Source: a virus. From it: a stretch of DNA of 64,000 bases. A program made the translations under genes and the position numbers. The notes beneath the pieces are model-generated. The model had not been told where the DNA came from. It searched no databases and saw only the letters and a program-made list of their open reading frames with translations. Positions 1-7,253 of the stretch are shown here, piece by piece (the stretch's first letter is position 1; each line of letters begins with the position of its first letter). The DNA lies in IMG/VR virus record IMGVR_UViG_3300029908_000015, positions 17,185 through 81,184 of that record. One strand, 5' to 3'.

Positions 1-14
1 GGCACCGTACTTAA

Positions 15-1031
15 ATGAGACCACCATTTAATCAACCAAAACTTTATACCACCCTATTGAGCGAACCGCATGGTACAAACTATGCGGTTTATTCAATGGT
101 TGCGTTAGATGAAATCACCCGTCGAACTCCCGACGCATTATTAACCGGGGAAGCAACAAAAAAAATAATTACCCATTGCTGCCCAGACATTATCGAACCC
201 GATAATTTATTAAGTTGCGATATTCAGCATCTATTGGCGACTATACAAATTGCTTCAACCGGCCCTAAGATAGAATTCATTGTCGCGTGCCCTAAATGCG
301 CTAATAAAGATACGTACGAAATTAATTTATCTTTAATGATAAACTCACTAACTGCAAAATTATGGAATGAATCATTCGAAATTCCATATGAAGACCAGAG
401 TCTCAAAATTTTTATTCATCCGCATTCTTACAAAGAATTTAACGAGTTTTCTAAAAATGATTTTCGTTTAAAAAAGCAAATTTATCAAATTACCCAATTA
501 GAATCTATCGACGGGTATGAAGAAATGCTATCTTCATTGAGCACAGCCCAAAAGAATAATGTTTTAACCTATCAGTTTAATACGCTCGAAAAAATTGTTA
601 TCGACAACAATATTGTCGTTAATGAAAAACAATATTTAGAGGAATGGTTTACCCACATTGATAGACAACTTCAAAAAAAGATAACCGATTATATTGTTTC
701 GGCTGAAAAGCAAGCATATTTACCTGATATGAATATATCATGTCCTGCCTGCGGTAACAACTATTATTTGCCTATTGATTTAGATTTCGGAACACAATTT
801 CGTAATAAGTTAATCGTTATGACCGAAAATGAGATTATAAGTGAAATAGAGCACATGAGTAAAGACAATAAAAAATTGTCAGATGATCTGCTTAAAATAA
901 TCTGGTATATGAGAGGATCAATTTCATATTCAGAATCCGTCTATTTAACAATAGACGATAGAACAACAATAATGGAAATCATAAAAGAGAATATTGAAAC
1001 CTCAAAAAAGTGTGGTTTTCCGGTTATCTAA
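15..1031 (+). CDS. T4 gp26/gp51-type baseplate hub protein
   Basis: 338 residues. The overall shape matches the T4 gp26/gp51 baseplate family, whose T4 members help build the baseplate hub; these proteins act during tail assembly. Two CxxC pairs, CPKC at residues 92-95 and CPAC at 243-246, each followed by a short beta-type stretch, suggest a zinc-binding protein. It is the only large intact plus-strand gene here; it ends at a strong hairpin and faces the minus-strand genes, so its operon lies to the left of the window. Family assignment rests on memory of the family, not a search. Confidence 0.7.
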   Translation: MRPPFNQPKLYTTLLSEPHGTNYAVYSMVALDEITRRTPDALLTGEATKKIITHCCPDIIEPDNLLSCDIQHLLATIQIASTGPKIEFIVACPKCANKDTYEINLSLMINSLTAKLWNESFEIPYEDQSLKIFIHPHSYKEFNEFSKNDFRLKKQIYQITQLESIDGYEEMLSSLSTAQKNNVLTYQFNTLEKIVIDNNIVVNEKQYLEEWFTHIDRQLQKKITDYIVSAEKQAYLPDMNISCPACGNNYYLPIDLDFGTQFRNKLIVMTENEIISEIEHMSKDNKKLSDDLLKIIWYMRGSISYSESVYLTIDDRTTIMEIIKENIETSKKCGFPVI

Positions 1032-1040
1032 AAATAAAAA

Positions 1041-1066
1041 AGCTAGCATAATTAATTATGCTAGCT
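1041..1066. terminator. Bidirectional terminator between convergent genes
   Basis: A 12-13 bp perfect stem (agctagcataat / attatgctagct) flanked by A runs on the left and T runs on the right, lying 10 bases after the stop of the baseplate gene and 30 bases before the end of the convergent minus-strand gene. Confidence 0.85.
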
Positions 1067-1094
1067 TTTTAAATCTATTTAAACAAGTTCCATA

Positions 1095-1772
1095 TTACTC
1101 CGAAACGTTTTTTGGGGTATTTTTTGCCCCCTTACGTTTAGCGGGCAGAAATGCAGCGGCCTTTTCTTCCAATGATTTTGCTTCTTCAATGAGAAAATTA
1201 GCCGTTTCCATTAATTTCTGACTATTGGTATGAAGCTCGGCAATGAGATCGGTATTATTAGTCTGAACCAGCGGGCTAACTATTGGTAAACCACTAGCAG
1301 CATCGGCGGAAATTTTTAAATCCGACGCCGATTCGAGTTCATTCGGTTTCTTTTGTTCTGCCTTTTTATTAATGCCGCGGCCTGCATCAAACTGCTCAAG
1401 TTTTTGCGCCGCAGCTCCACCCTCTTCAATCTTACTCAACATATCATTTAACTCGCTAAGATAGATCTTATTCCGTGAATCGGGCTGAACGAATACCTGC
1501 TTAGTCGGACGCTTCTTAAGATGGCCCTCTGTATGCAACGTTGTGAGCAAATTTCTGCCGTCAGGTAAAACCATCTTAAAAGCCTCATCCATCAAATTTT
1601 TTGCAGCCTGGCCCGCTGCACTATTAAGAACTCGAGTGAGATGCTGCAAATAAAGTGGCGGCATCTTATCGGGATATACTACAAGGCACATATGCTCCTC
1701 GCCTGGAATTTGATGTGTCATTATGATGATGTTTTTTGCATTATCTAATCCAACATGTTTTGTAAAACTCAT
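1095..1772 (-). CDS. Hypothetical protein with C-terminal coiled coil
   Basis: 225 residues, not recognised. The first 130 residues look globular. Residues about 135-170 are polar and low in complexity, and the last 50 residues form a Glu/Ala/Lys-rich helix that looks like a coiled coil, ending in a basic tail. The start is supported by the ribosome site AGGAG 6 bases upstream and by a consensus sigma70 promoter at 1819-1847. It is a single-gene transcription unit ending at the shared terminator at 1041-1066. The strong promoter suggests early or constitutive expression. Confidence 0.7.
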   Translation of the reverse strand: MSFTKHVGLDNAKNIIIMTHQIPGEEHMCLVVYPDKMPPLYLQHLTRVLNSAAGQAAKNLMDEAFKMVLPDGRNLLTTLHTEGHLKKRPTKQVFVQPDSRNKIYLSELNDMLSKIEEGGAAAQKLEQFDAGRGINKKAEQKKPNELESASDLKISADAASGLPIVSPLVQTNNTDLIAELHTNSQKLMETANFLIEEAKSLEEKAAAFLPAKRKGAKNTPKNVSE

Positions 1773-1818
1773 TTAAATCTCCTAATATTAGTTACTTCTT
1801 GTATTCATGAATATATTA

Positions 1819-1847
1819 ATTATATGCGGCTTGTATCGAAAAGTCAA
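1819..1847 (-). promoter_or_regulatory. sigma70 promoter (TTGACT-N17-TATAAT)
   Basis: The -35 box TTGACT (1842-1847) and -10 box TATAAT (1819-1824) are separated by exactly 17 bases. It points to the gene starting at 1772, leaving a leader of about 40 bases that contains the AGGAG ribosome site. Confidence 0.85.
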
Positions 1848-1948
1848 GATTTATTTTTGCATTATATCGAATCACGCTGATTTTAACAACGCCACACCCA
1901 GCATGATTATTTACACCGAATATCTTAAATATTTTGCGAGCCACACAG

Positions 1949-1976
1949 AAAACCCCACCAATATTGGTGGGGTTTT
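1949..1976. terminator. Terminator after the metallopeptidase gene
   Basis: Perfect stem AACCCCACCAAT / ATTGGTGGGGTT with A and T runs on either side, 14 bases beyond the stop codon of the minus-strand gene ending at 1990. It would stop leftward transcription before the promoter at 1819-1847. Confidence 0.85.
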
Positions 1977-1989
1977 GTTTGGAAAATTT

Positions 1990-3330
1990 TTACATATTCT
2001 TTAAGTCGATATATGCGTATTCACCAAAAGGTGGAACAATGTTGGGAGTAGAAATTATCCAGGTTACATCAGTGTAAAATTCATCTCCCCAGGTATTATT
2101 TGGATAGCCATCAGTGAAAACGATTAGCCTGGTTGGAACTATTCCTTCTTCCTTAAGATAATCAAAAATACTTTCGAAGGAAGTACCGCCACCACCCATA
2201 GGTTGATAGTTGCAAATATCTTCACCATTTTCGGAGGTAAAAGTTTGCGGATTTAATACCACGGTATCGAAGCAAAAAACTGTGATAGCATATTGAGGAA
2301 ATTGTTGCATCATTCCATTAACTTCGGAAAGAAATTGTTGAGCTTCCTTCGAATTAATCGAACCGGACTGATCGATTGCAACAACAACGTTAAGCATTTT
2401 TTCAGTGGTAAGTCCGGGAAGAATAGCTTCCAAACCCCAACCCTTACGGCAAATTCGAGTAAAACTGTAATCAGCCGGAATCATACTATCAATCTGGCAT
2501 TGCAGAAGTTCTCGCCAATCCATCTTCGGGGCCGTTAAATTCTGAATTAACCGATTGATACCGGCCGGAAGAGAACCGGCTGCGCAAAGTTTTGCCGCAT
2601 TGACAATATTGTCGCGCATCTCAGCTTTGATCTGATTACGCTCTTCATCGCTTAATTTAGCGGGACCGGATTTTGATGGTTTCCCATCCTGCCCGCCATC
2701 ACCAGAACCGTCGCCCGTCTGGCTCGGATCTAAATGCTCATCCAACAACTTATCCAGCATTTCGTCTAGTGACATCTGACCAGATCCGCCACCCTGACCG
2801 CTGCCATTGTTTTTTTGCTGATTCTTTTGGAGGTCTTCGTATACGTCCTCACTCAGCCATCCACGATATTTAATATCGTGCAACCCGACATCCTGTTTAA
2901 CTTTATGCGTGCGTCCGGTAACCGGGTCCTTTACTTCAACCTCTTCCGTTGGAAATTTTCCAACATTCGCTAGAATCAAATCGTCATTAACGACATAATC
3001 AGCGGCGCAATTATACAATTTCCTATTTCGACCTTCATTTCGGCCTAAATGGTCAAAAACCAAATGACTGATTTCGTGAGCGAAAACAAACACGAGCTCA
3101 TCGTTTGTTAAATTATCGACGAATCGATGGTTATAATACAAATATTTTCCATCTACCGCCATCGTGGGGCACCACTCGTCAGCAGGTTGCATTTGCAGCC
3201 GCATTGCCAACGACCCGAAAAACTTCTGCGTCCAAAGCATCCCTACGCGAGCTTGAATAATCTTCTCGTGTACACGATCTTCAACCTCTTTCGAGATTGG
3301 CTCTTTTGAAATGTTTGCCTTCTTATCCAT
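1990..3330 (-). CDS. Metallopeptidase/VWA-domain protein (DUF2201-type)
   Basis: 446 residues from the ATG at 3330. The N-terminal part has the zinc metallopeptidase motif HEISH (residues 85-89), preceded by a strand-rich segment; a Gly/Asp/Ser-rich linker (about 175-225) follows, and the C-terminal half is a von Willebrand A-like domain with the metal-ion site D-Q-S-G-S at 320-324. This arrangement is typical of the VWA-like/putative metallopeptidase family that pairs with MoxR AAA+ ATPases, and such an ATPase lies directly upstream. The pair probably remodels a target complex using ATP, but its role in phages is unknown. A further in-frame start 28 codons upstream would fall before the promoter, so 3330 is preferred; no ribosome site precedes it and the promoter predicts a leaderless mRNA. 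An internal GTG near codon 20 with an AGAGG upstream is the alternative. Confidence 0.8.
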   Translation of the reverse strand: MDKKANISKEPISKEVEDRVHEKIIQARVGMLWTQKFFGSLAMRLQMQPADEWCPTMAVDGKYLYYNHRFVDNLTNDELVFVFAHEISHLVFDHLGRNEGRNRKLYNCAADYVVNDDLILANVGKFPTEEVEVKDPVTGRTHKVKQDVGLHDIKYRGWLSEDVYEDLQKNQQKNNGSGQGGGSGQMSLDEMLDKLLDEHLDPSQTGDGSGDGGQDGKPSKSGPAKLSDEERNQIKAEMRDNIVNAAKLCAAGSLPAGINRLIQNLTAPKMDWRELLQCQIDSMIPADYSFTRICRKGWGLEAILPGLTTEKMLNVVVAIDQSGSINSKEAQQFLSEVNGMMQQFPQYAITVFCFDTVVLNPQTFTSENGEDICNYQPMGGGGTSFESIFDYLKEEGIVPTRLIVFTDGYPNNTWGDEFYTDVTWIISTPNIVPPFGEYAYIDLKNM

Positions 3331-3336
3331 GATTAA

Positions 3337-3365
3337 AGTATATTGCCTTTCCACAAAAAAGTCAA
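3337..3365 (-). promoter_or_regulatory. sigma70 promoter with six-base gap to ATG (leaderless)
   Basis: TTGACT (3360-3365), 17-base spacer, TATACT (3337-3342), then six bases and the ATG at 3330. Transcription starting about seven bases after the -10 box would begin at the start codon itself. Confidence 0.75.
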
Positions 3366-3406
3366 GAAAATTTAAGTCCTTTAAAATCAACAGACCATTA
3401 AAATAC

Positions 3407-3470
3407 CGCCCCACGAGCGTTTATGCCATACCCAGCCACGTTCAGACCCCTTAAGGGGCGTCGTGGGGCG
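3407..3470 (-). terminator. Large inverted repeat after the AAA+ gene
   Basis: Arms CGCCCCACGA (3407-3416) and TCGTGGGGCG (3461-3470) enclose a second palindrome CCCCTTAAGGGG (3447-3458). On the minus strand the structure is followed by GGTATTTT, so it may act as a terminator for the upstream AAA+ gene; it could also be a protein-binding site. Confidence 0.5.
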
Positions 3471-3500
3471 TTATTTACAAAATTGCCCCTTTAAAATCAA

Positions 3501-3518
3501 CAAGTTGCAAAGCAACTT
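3501..3518. terminator. Small hairpin, terminator-like
   Basis: AAGTTGC-AAA-GCAACTT, a 7 bp stem with a short loop and TT after it on the plus strand. It sits between the 44-base palindrome and the larger inverted repeat in the 249-base gap between the ATPase and the metallopeptidase genes. Confidence 0.4.
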
Positions 3519-3527
3519 TTATCGTTC

Positions 3528-3571
3528 AATCAACGAGCCAAGCAGGTTTAAACCTGCTTGGCTCGTTGATT
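3528..3571. repeat. Perfect 44-bp palindrome
   Basis: Both halves are 22 bp and exactly complementary, with no loop, centred between 3549 and 3550 at GGTTT|AAACC. It ends eight bases from the stop codon of the AAA+ gene. It could be a terminator stem, an operator for a dimeric protein or a cruciform; the sequence does not decide. Confidence 0.9.
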
Positions 3572-3579
3572 ATACCATA

Positions 3580-4791
3580 TTACCGAGTGGTTTGCAGTGC
3601 ATACTTCGCAAACTTCTCAATAAACTGCGGCCAGCTCTTAAGGTTTACAAACTGATACTTTGTACCCTTAAGGGAAACGCCAAAATTAAAATTGGAAAAT
3701 TCCATACGAGCCGCCATCATTCCAATTTCCAATTCCACCTGAGTGAGAATGAAGCCGTTAAAATTATCTAGCATCTTCATCCAAGTTTTCACATCGTTGT
3801 CGTTATTCCACTTCCGATCAGCAACCTTACGGTTCGAAACCGAAATGGATGTTCCTGTAGTAACACTATTATTCGTCCAAAATTCATTCATTTCGTACAG
3901 CATACCCACAATCAACTGATAGTGAGCAGAAATCTCTCGAGTATTAATCGTGGTAACCTTGCCGTTAAGAATATCAGACGGCTTCGGCAATCCCTTACCA
4001 ACCTTCAGGTATGCCATAAAATCGGTGGCAGTACCCGCGCCCACAGCAGACGTCATGAATTCACGAATTTCCGTATCACTCAGCTTCTCCTCGTCGGGCT
4101 CGGTGGTAATCAACTGGCTCGCAAATTCATAGCTGCGCGGAGTAGGAAACGACTTGTCGGCGCTAGTTGGATCAAATTCATAGAGCTTATGCCGAAAAGT
4201 CGAAAGGAAGGAAACGATATCCGGATGAATCTTGGCAGGAATAGCCCAATCAAGCCATGAATCAAAATCGGCCTTAATTTCAAAATGAAGGAACCGGTTT
4301 GACAACGGCGCCGGCATACGGAAGGTAACACCGCGATCTGTTTCGCGATTGCCAGCGGCGAGGACGCAAACATTATCGGGCAACGTATATGTTCCAACCT
4401 TACGGTCAAGAACAAGTTGATATGCAGCGGCTTGCACCGACGGCGGAGCGCTGTTCATCTCGTCAAGGAAAAGAATGACGATTGGAAAACCGTCGCAAAA
4501 TTCCTTGGTTGGTAATTGCTCGGGAGGAGCCCAGCACATTACATTACGGCCATTTTCATCCTTTGCAGGATACGGAATGCCCTTAATGTCAGTCGGATCC
4601 ATCTGGCTCAACCGAATATCAATAACAACTCCGCCGAGTTCCTTGGCGAGCGCATTGATACCGCAGGACTTTCCGAGGCCAGGGCCACCCCAAACAAACG
4701 CGGGACGCTTAACCTTAAGGCACCGCTTGAGCCGGAGAACCAGATCAGTCATGGTAAGAGCATTAGATGTGTCAGTTCGATTTGAAACCAT
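3580..4791 (-). CDS. MoxR-type AAA+ ATPase
   Basis: 403 residues. The Walker A motif GGPGLGKS is at residues 35-42 and the Walker B motif ILFLDE ends near residue 111, followed by a sensor 1 segment ending in AAGN. The order and the short N-terminus fit the MoxR branch of AAA+ ATPases. These act as chaperone-like remodellers with VWA partners, and the next gene downstream is a metallopeptidase/VWA protein, so the two probably work together. The start is supported by AGAAGGGG about ten bases upstream and by a promoter at 4825-4853. The gene is GC-richer than most of the window, as is its partner, hinting that the pair was acquired together. Confidence 0.85.
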   Translation of the reverse strand: MVSNRTDTSNALTMTDLVLRLKRCLKVKRPAFVWGGPGLGKSCGINALAKELGGVVIDIRLSQMDPTDIKGIPYPAKDENGRNVMCWAPPEQLPTKEFCDGFPIVILFLDEMNSAPPSVQAAAYQLVLDRKVGTYTLPDNVCVLAAGNRETDRGVTFRMPAPLSNRFLHFEIKADFDSWLDWAIPAKIHPDIVSFLSTFRHKLYEFDPTSADKSFPTPRSYEFASQLITTEPDEEKLSDTEIREFMTSAVGAGTATDFMAYLKVGKGLPKPSDILNGKVTTINTREISAHYQLIVGMLYEMNEFWTNNSVTTGTSISVSNRKVADRKWNNDNDVKTWMKMLDNFNGFILTQVELEIGMMAARMEFSNFNFGVSLKGTKYQFVNLKSWPQFIEKFAKYALQTTR

Positions 4792-4824
4792 TGTTTTTTA
4801 ATCCCCTTCTTTTTGACTACTATT

Positions 4825-4853
4825 ATAGTAGCAAACTTGGGTTGATATGTCAA
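4825..4853 (-). promoter_or_regulatory. sigma70-type promoter of the AAA+ gene
   Basis: TTGACA at 4848-4853. With a 17-base spacer the -10 box would be TACTAT (4825-4830); a perfect TATAAT lies three bases further (4822-4827, spacer 20). The leader of about 25-30 bases carries the ribosome site. Confidence 0.6.
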
Positions 4854-4862
4854 CCGGTAATT

Positions 4863-4973
4863 TTAACGGTTTCGCGCAATTCTTTTCAGCGTACGACGAA
4901 ACTTGATCTGGTGATACGCAATCGGACTCATTAAAATGAGTGTAAACCCGAGCGGTAGCAAGTATTGAAGCAT
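4863..4973 (-). CDS. Small single-span membrane protein, 36 residues
   Basis: Short gene read directly from the sequence. The ATG at 4973 follows AAGGAGA by ten bases and lies in the first 30 bases of the transcript from the promoter at 5002-5030. The product has one hydrophobic stretch of about 19 residues at the N-terminus (starting LQYLLPLGFTLIL) and a very basic C-terminal tail (KFRRTLKRIARNR), which should face the cytoplasm. No family is recognised; small phage membrane proteins of this kind are often involved in lysis timing, superinfection exclusion or membrane effects, but nothing here points to one of these. Confidence 0.6.
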   Translation of the reverse strand: MLQYLLPLGFTLILMSPIAYHQIKFRRTLKRIARNR

Positions 4974-5001
4974 CTTTTGCGTTCTCCTTACCAACAAATA
5001 T

Positions 5002-5030
5002 AGTATAACGCATTCAGATCAGGATTGCAA
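5002..5030 (-). promoter_or_regulatory. sigma70 promoter, leftward of the divergent pair
   Basis: TTGCAA (5025-5030), 17-base spacer, TATACT (5002-5007). It drives the 36-residue membrane protein at 4863-4973. Confidence 0.75.
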
Positions 5031-5038
5031 GCATTTTT

Positions 5039-5118
5039 AAGTCCTTTATTTTCAACAAATAGTGGTAAATCCTTTGTTTTCAGTGTCAAAAATAATTGTT
5101 ATCTTCTTTGTTTTCAGC
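5039..5118. promoter_or_regulatory. Repeated motif TCCTTT-N4-TCARC between divergent promoters
   Basis: Three related units at about 5039-5057, 5068-5085 and 5101-5118 (core TCCTTTRTTTTCARC; the third reads TTCTTT). Two more copies with AAAA in the middle lie at 3374-3392 and 3486-3502, the first just upstream of the promoter at 3337-3365. The spacing to promoters suggests an operator for a regulator that is not identified here. Confidence 0.45.
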
Positions 5119-5139
5119 ACCCGAAAAAATTTATTTCGG

Positions 5140-5168
5140 TTGCGTTCGACATCGAAGTACGTTATACT
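5140..5168 (+). promoter_or_regulatory. sigma70 promoter, rightward of the divergent pair
   Basis: TTGCGT (5140-5145), 17-base spacer, TATACT (5163-5168). It drives the plus-strand string of small genes from 5193 to 6545. Confidence 0.75.
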
Positions 5169-5192
5169 ATATTTGTTGGTAAGGAGAGCATA

Positions 5193-5519
5193 ATGACTGA
5201 TCTCACATCACTAGCCGCTATTCACGCAACCGCGCTGGTCGCTGCCAAAACCGCTGAAGCCGAATTCCGTTTAAAATACGGAGAACCAGCATATTGCGGA
5301 TTTGCGTGGGTTCATGTATCAGAAAAAGGTAGTACCCGACTAGGCAAGGCACTCATTGCTCTTGGCTTTCGTAAAGCCTACGGCGGTGGGTTGAACCTAT
5401 GGAATCCTGGTGGAAGCGGATCGCAAAGTATGGACCTCAAAGAAGAGGGCGCGAACGCGTATGCGGCAGTTTTTCAGCAAGCCGGTATTAAGGCCTACGC
5501 AAGTTCCAGAGCCGATTAA
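5193..5519 (+). CDS. Hypothetical small protein, 108 residues
   Basis: First gene of the plus-strand small-gene operon. The ATG at 5193 follows AAGGAGA by about six bases; a longer reading frame upstream begins before the promoter and is rejected. The N-terminal 25 residues are Ala-rich and helical, followed by a Gly-rich segment around residues 70-85. No known family is recognised. Its position directly behind a strong promoter suggests early expression. Confidence 0.65.
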   Translation: MTDLTSLAAIHATALVAAKTAEAEFRLKYGEPAYCGFAWVHVSEKGSTRLGKALIALGFRKAYGGGLNLWNPGGSGSQSMDLKEEGANAYAAVFQQAGIKAYASSRAD

Positions 5520-5551
5520 CCTCAACACCGTTACTGTAAGGGAGTGATAAA

Positions 5552-5755
5552 ATGCAGATCGAAAAAGGACCGCTATTCGCTGGATCTCGGAGGTACGCTA
5601 AAAATATATACCGAATCGAAAACGGCCTTTGCACCGGATGTGGCTACAGGCCATGCCGCTGTAAACTATCAGCAGGACGAAGGCGCAGCAGAGCGCAATG
5701 GAAGTTGCTCACCCCTGTAGAAGCTTTCCGTGCGCTTTGTAAGAGGCTGTCTTAA
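5552..5755 (+). CDS. Small Cys-rich basic protein
   Basis: 67 residues, ribosome site AAGGGAG seven bases upstream. Four cysteines in the pattern CTGCG...PCRCK near residues 27-37 form a likely zinc knuckle, followed by an Arg-rich stretch. This could bind nucleic acid, but the family is not recognised. It lies 32 bases after the preceding gene in the same transcript. Confidence 0.6.
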   Translation: MQIEKGPLFAGSRRYAKNIYRIENGLCTGCGYRPCRCKLSAGRRRSRAQWKLLTPVEAFRALCKRLS

Positions 5756-5820
5756 TAATTTAATTGCTAGGCGAGATCCTATTTTCACGCCGGTATAACA
5801 AACATTTTCGGAGGAAAGCA

Positions 5821-5994
5821 ATGGCATCGAAAGCAGCAGAAAAACAACCCGATTTAAATGAGATGGTCAATGAATGGGTCGGCAGACTTTGTATCGCAAT
5901 TGGCAAGGGCAACTTCCGTGACGAGGTTTCTCTCATGTTGCAATACGGAATGAACATTGGTTATGATCAGGGCCAACGTCACCCAAAAAAGTAA
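5821..5994 (+). CDS. Hypothetical small protein, 57 residues
   Basis: The ATG at 5821 is preceded by GGAGG at the right distance; an earlier in-frame ATG at 5764 has no ribosome site and is rejected. The product is mostly helical with charged residues and no recognised motif. It is the third gene of the small-gene operon. Confidence 0.6.
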   Translation: MASKAAEKQPDLNEMVNEWVGRLCIAIGKGNFRDEVSLMLQYGMNIGYDQGQRHPKK

Positions 5995-6025
5995 TCGGGT
6001 TTTCAACCTTTTTTCGGAGAAAAAT

Positions 6026-6184
6026 ATGAATTTTTCGGCATGGCTTGTGGTAGCGTCAACGTTGTTTTTTCAGGACCAAAATAAGAAGCCCAGCATTAAT
6101 TCCGAGCAATATGCGGATGCGCTTCGAAATTATTGGGATGGTATTACCGCCGAACATCAATCTCTGTTGTGGAGAAATGCATGA
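6026..6184 (+). CDS. Hypothetical small protein, 52 residues
   Basis: ATG at 6026 follows CGGAGAAAAAT. The N-terminus starts with a short hydrophobic segment, then a polar helical tail. The stop codon overlaps the start of the next gene (ATGA at 6181-6184), so the two are probably translationally coupled. Not recognised. Confidence 0.55.
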   Translation: MNFSAWLVVASTLFFQDQNKKPSINSEQYADALRNYWDGITAEHQSLLWRNA

Positions 6185-6360
6185 TTGCAAAGCCGAATAC
6201 TGTTGTTGGTGAGTTAGCCATTTGCTCCAATTGTGGGCGTGGATTGCACTGGATAGAAAAATATCGAATCTGGGTTCATCTGAGCAATGATAGCCATTAT
6301 TGCACTCGGGAACCGTACAATTTTGAACCCGAAATATCTAGCAGCGAGGAGGCAGAGTGA
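6181..6360 (+). CDS. Small zinc-ribbon-like protein, 59 residues
   Basis: Starts in an ATGA overlap with the previous gene. CSNCG near residues 16-20 and a later H-Y-C at about 41-43 may form a small zinc site; the C-terminus is acidic. The next gene overlaps it by a GTGA. Function unknown. Confidence 0.55.
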   Translation: MIAKPNTVVGELAICSNCGRGLHWIEKYRIWVHLSNDSHYCTREPYNFEPEISSSEEAE

Positions 6361-6545
6361 AGGAATTTACAGATACCGAACGGCTTGACTGGGTGATGAA
6401 CCATACGGGAGCGGAATGGGATTTCACATGGCAAACTGAAAACCATTGGATTCGATATTTTTCAGAAAGTTATTGGCATGTCGCAGAGGGAAAAAACTAT
6501 CGAGAATGTATTGATAGTATTTTAAGAGGCGAAGTAAAAAATTAA
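6357..6545 (+). CDS. Small phage protein, 62 residues, GTG start
   Basis: GTG start at 6357 overlapping the previous stop codon, preceded by GAGGAGG. The N-terminus, with a T-E-R-L-D-W element, resembles small accessory proteins seen in many phages; the sequence is unusually rich in Trp and aromatic residues. Last gene of the plus-strand operon, followed by a terminator. Confidence 0.6.
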   Translation: MKEFTDTERLDWVMNHTGAEWDFTWQTENHWIRYFSESYWHVAEGKNYRECIDSILRGEVKN

Positions 6546-6565
6546 ATTTTTAAATATCTTATAGC

Positions 6566-6596
6566 AAAAAGCCCACATTTTAAAATGTGGGCTTTT
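6566..6596. terminator. Bidirectional terminator between convergent operons
   Basis: AAAAAGCCCACATTTT / AAAATGTGGGCTTTTT, a 13-16 bp stem with A and T runs on both sides. It ends the plus-strand small-gene operon and the long minus-strand modification operon whose last gene stops at 6600. Confidence 0.9.
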
Positions 6597-6599
6597 TCG

Positions 6600-7253
6600 T
6601 TATGAATGACTGATTCCAGGAATGCATTGCGCTTTAAAAAATTCTCGTTCGTCATTAGCTATCGAGCTGTCTTCATACCAAGGAAGATGTTCAATTACAT
6701 AGGGAAAATCTAACCTTACATGCCCGGCAGGCGGCCACTTTGCCCAGCCTGGCTCATACATTGCAAATGTAGTGTCTATTGCAGCACGCCAACAATCGCC
6801 TTCTTTAGTTCGAGTATCCCAATACTTACCTTCACTAATTAGCATTTCTTGTTTCTTTGCATAATGCGCAGGAAGATTATCGATTCGAATAGCCGGTCCA
6901 ACTTTAATAGGAGCATATCTATCGGCAACTTCGTTCATTTTCCTTACTAAATCTTTCGGACAATTTGCATCGGGGACAACATCGGGATCGGTAACAATAT
7001 AACGAGAAGTTTGAATCGGAGACAACCCTAAATGCCAAAATGCATCTTGACCCAAATTTTTCTTTCGATTCAAAACCAATAAATTACTTTCATCATAATA
7101 TTTCAATAAGGGTTCCCAGGTCGATGCATTGTCAATCACTGCAATTTGAGTCATTCCCGCCGAATGCAACCAATCAACCAATTTTCGAAACCCACGTTCT
7201 AAATTATTAAAATTTGTAATATAAATAGGAGTTGCTTTCCAATCAGTTATCAT
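6600..7253 (-). CDS. GT-A type glycosyltransferase
   Basis: 217 residues. A Rossmann-like N-terminus with IAVIDNAS, then the metal-binding segment TDPDVVPD near residue 88, fits family-2-like glycosyltransferases. No membrane segment is present, so it should act in the cytoplasm, most likely on DNA, a modified base or a capsid protein. It overlaps the stop of the upstream gene by four bases and is the last gene of the modification operon, which also holds a GT-B enzyme and two sugar-type oxidoreductases. The substrate cannot be read from the sequence. Confidence 0.7.
   Translation of the reverse strand: MITDWKATPIYITNFNNLERGFRKLVDWLHSAGMTQIAVIDNASTWEPLLKYYDESNLLVLNRKKNLGQDAFWHLGLSPIQTSRYIVTDPDVVPDANCPKDLVRKMNEVADRYAPIKVGPAIRIDNLPAHYAKKQEMLISEGKYWDTRTKEGDCWRAAIDTTFAMYEPGWAKWPPAGHVRLDFPYVIEHLPWYEDSSIANDEREFFKAQCIPGISHS

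Larger units (their letters stand above)
4983..5187. repeat. Mirrored 28-bp promoter/ribosome-site unit
   Basis: The 28 bases at 5160-5187, running from the -10 region to the ribosome site, occur as an exact inverted copy at 4983-5010. Each copy drives a different small gene, so the duplication created a pair of divergent start regions with the same -10 box, leader and ribosome site. Confidence 0.9.

Noticed and set aside
4798-5013. 71-residue minus-strand reading frame over the divergent promoter region
   Set aside because: Its ATG lies upstream of the -10 box at 5002-5007, so it would not be in the transcript; the ATG at 4973 has the ribosome site.
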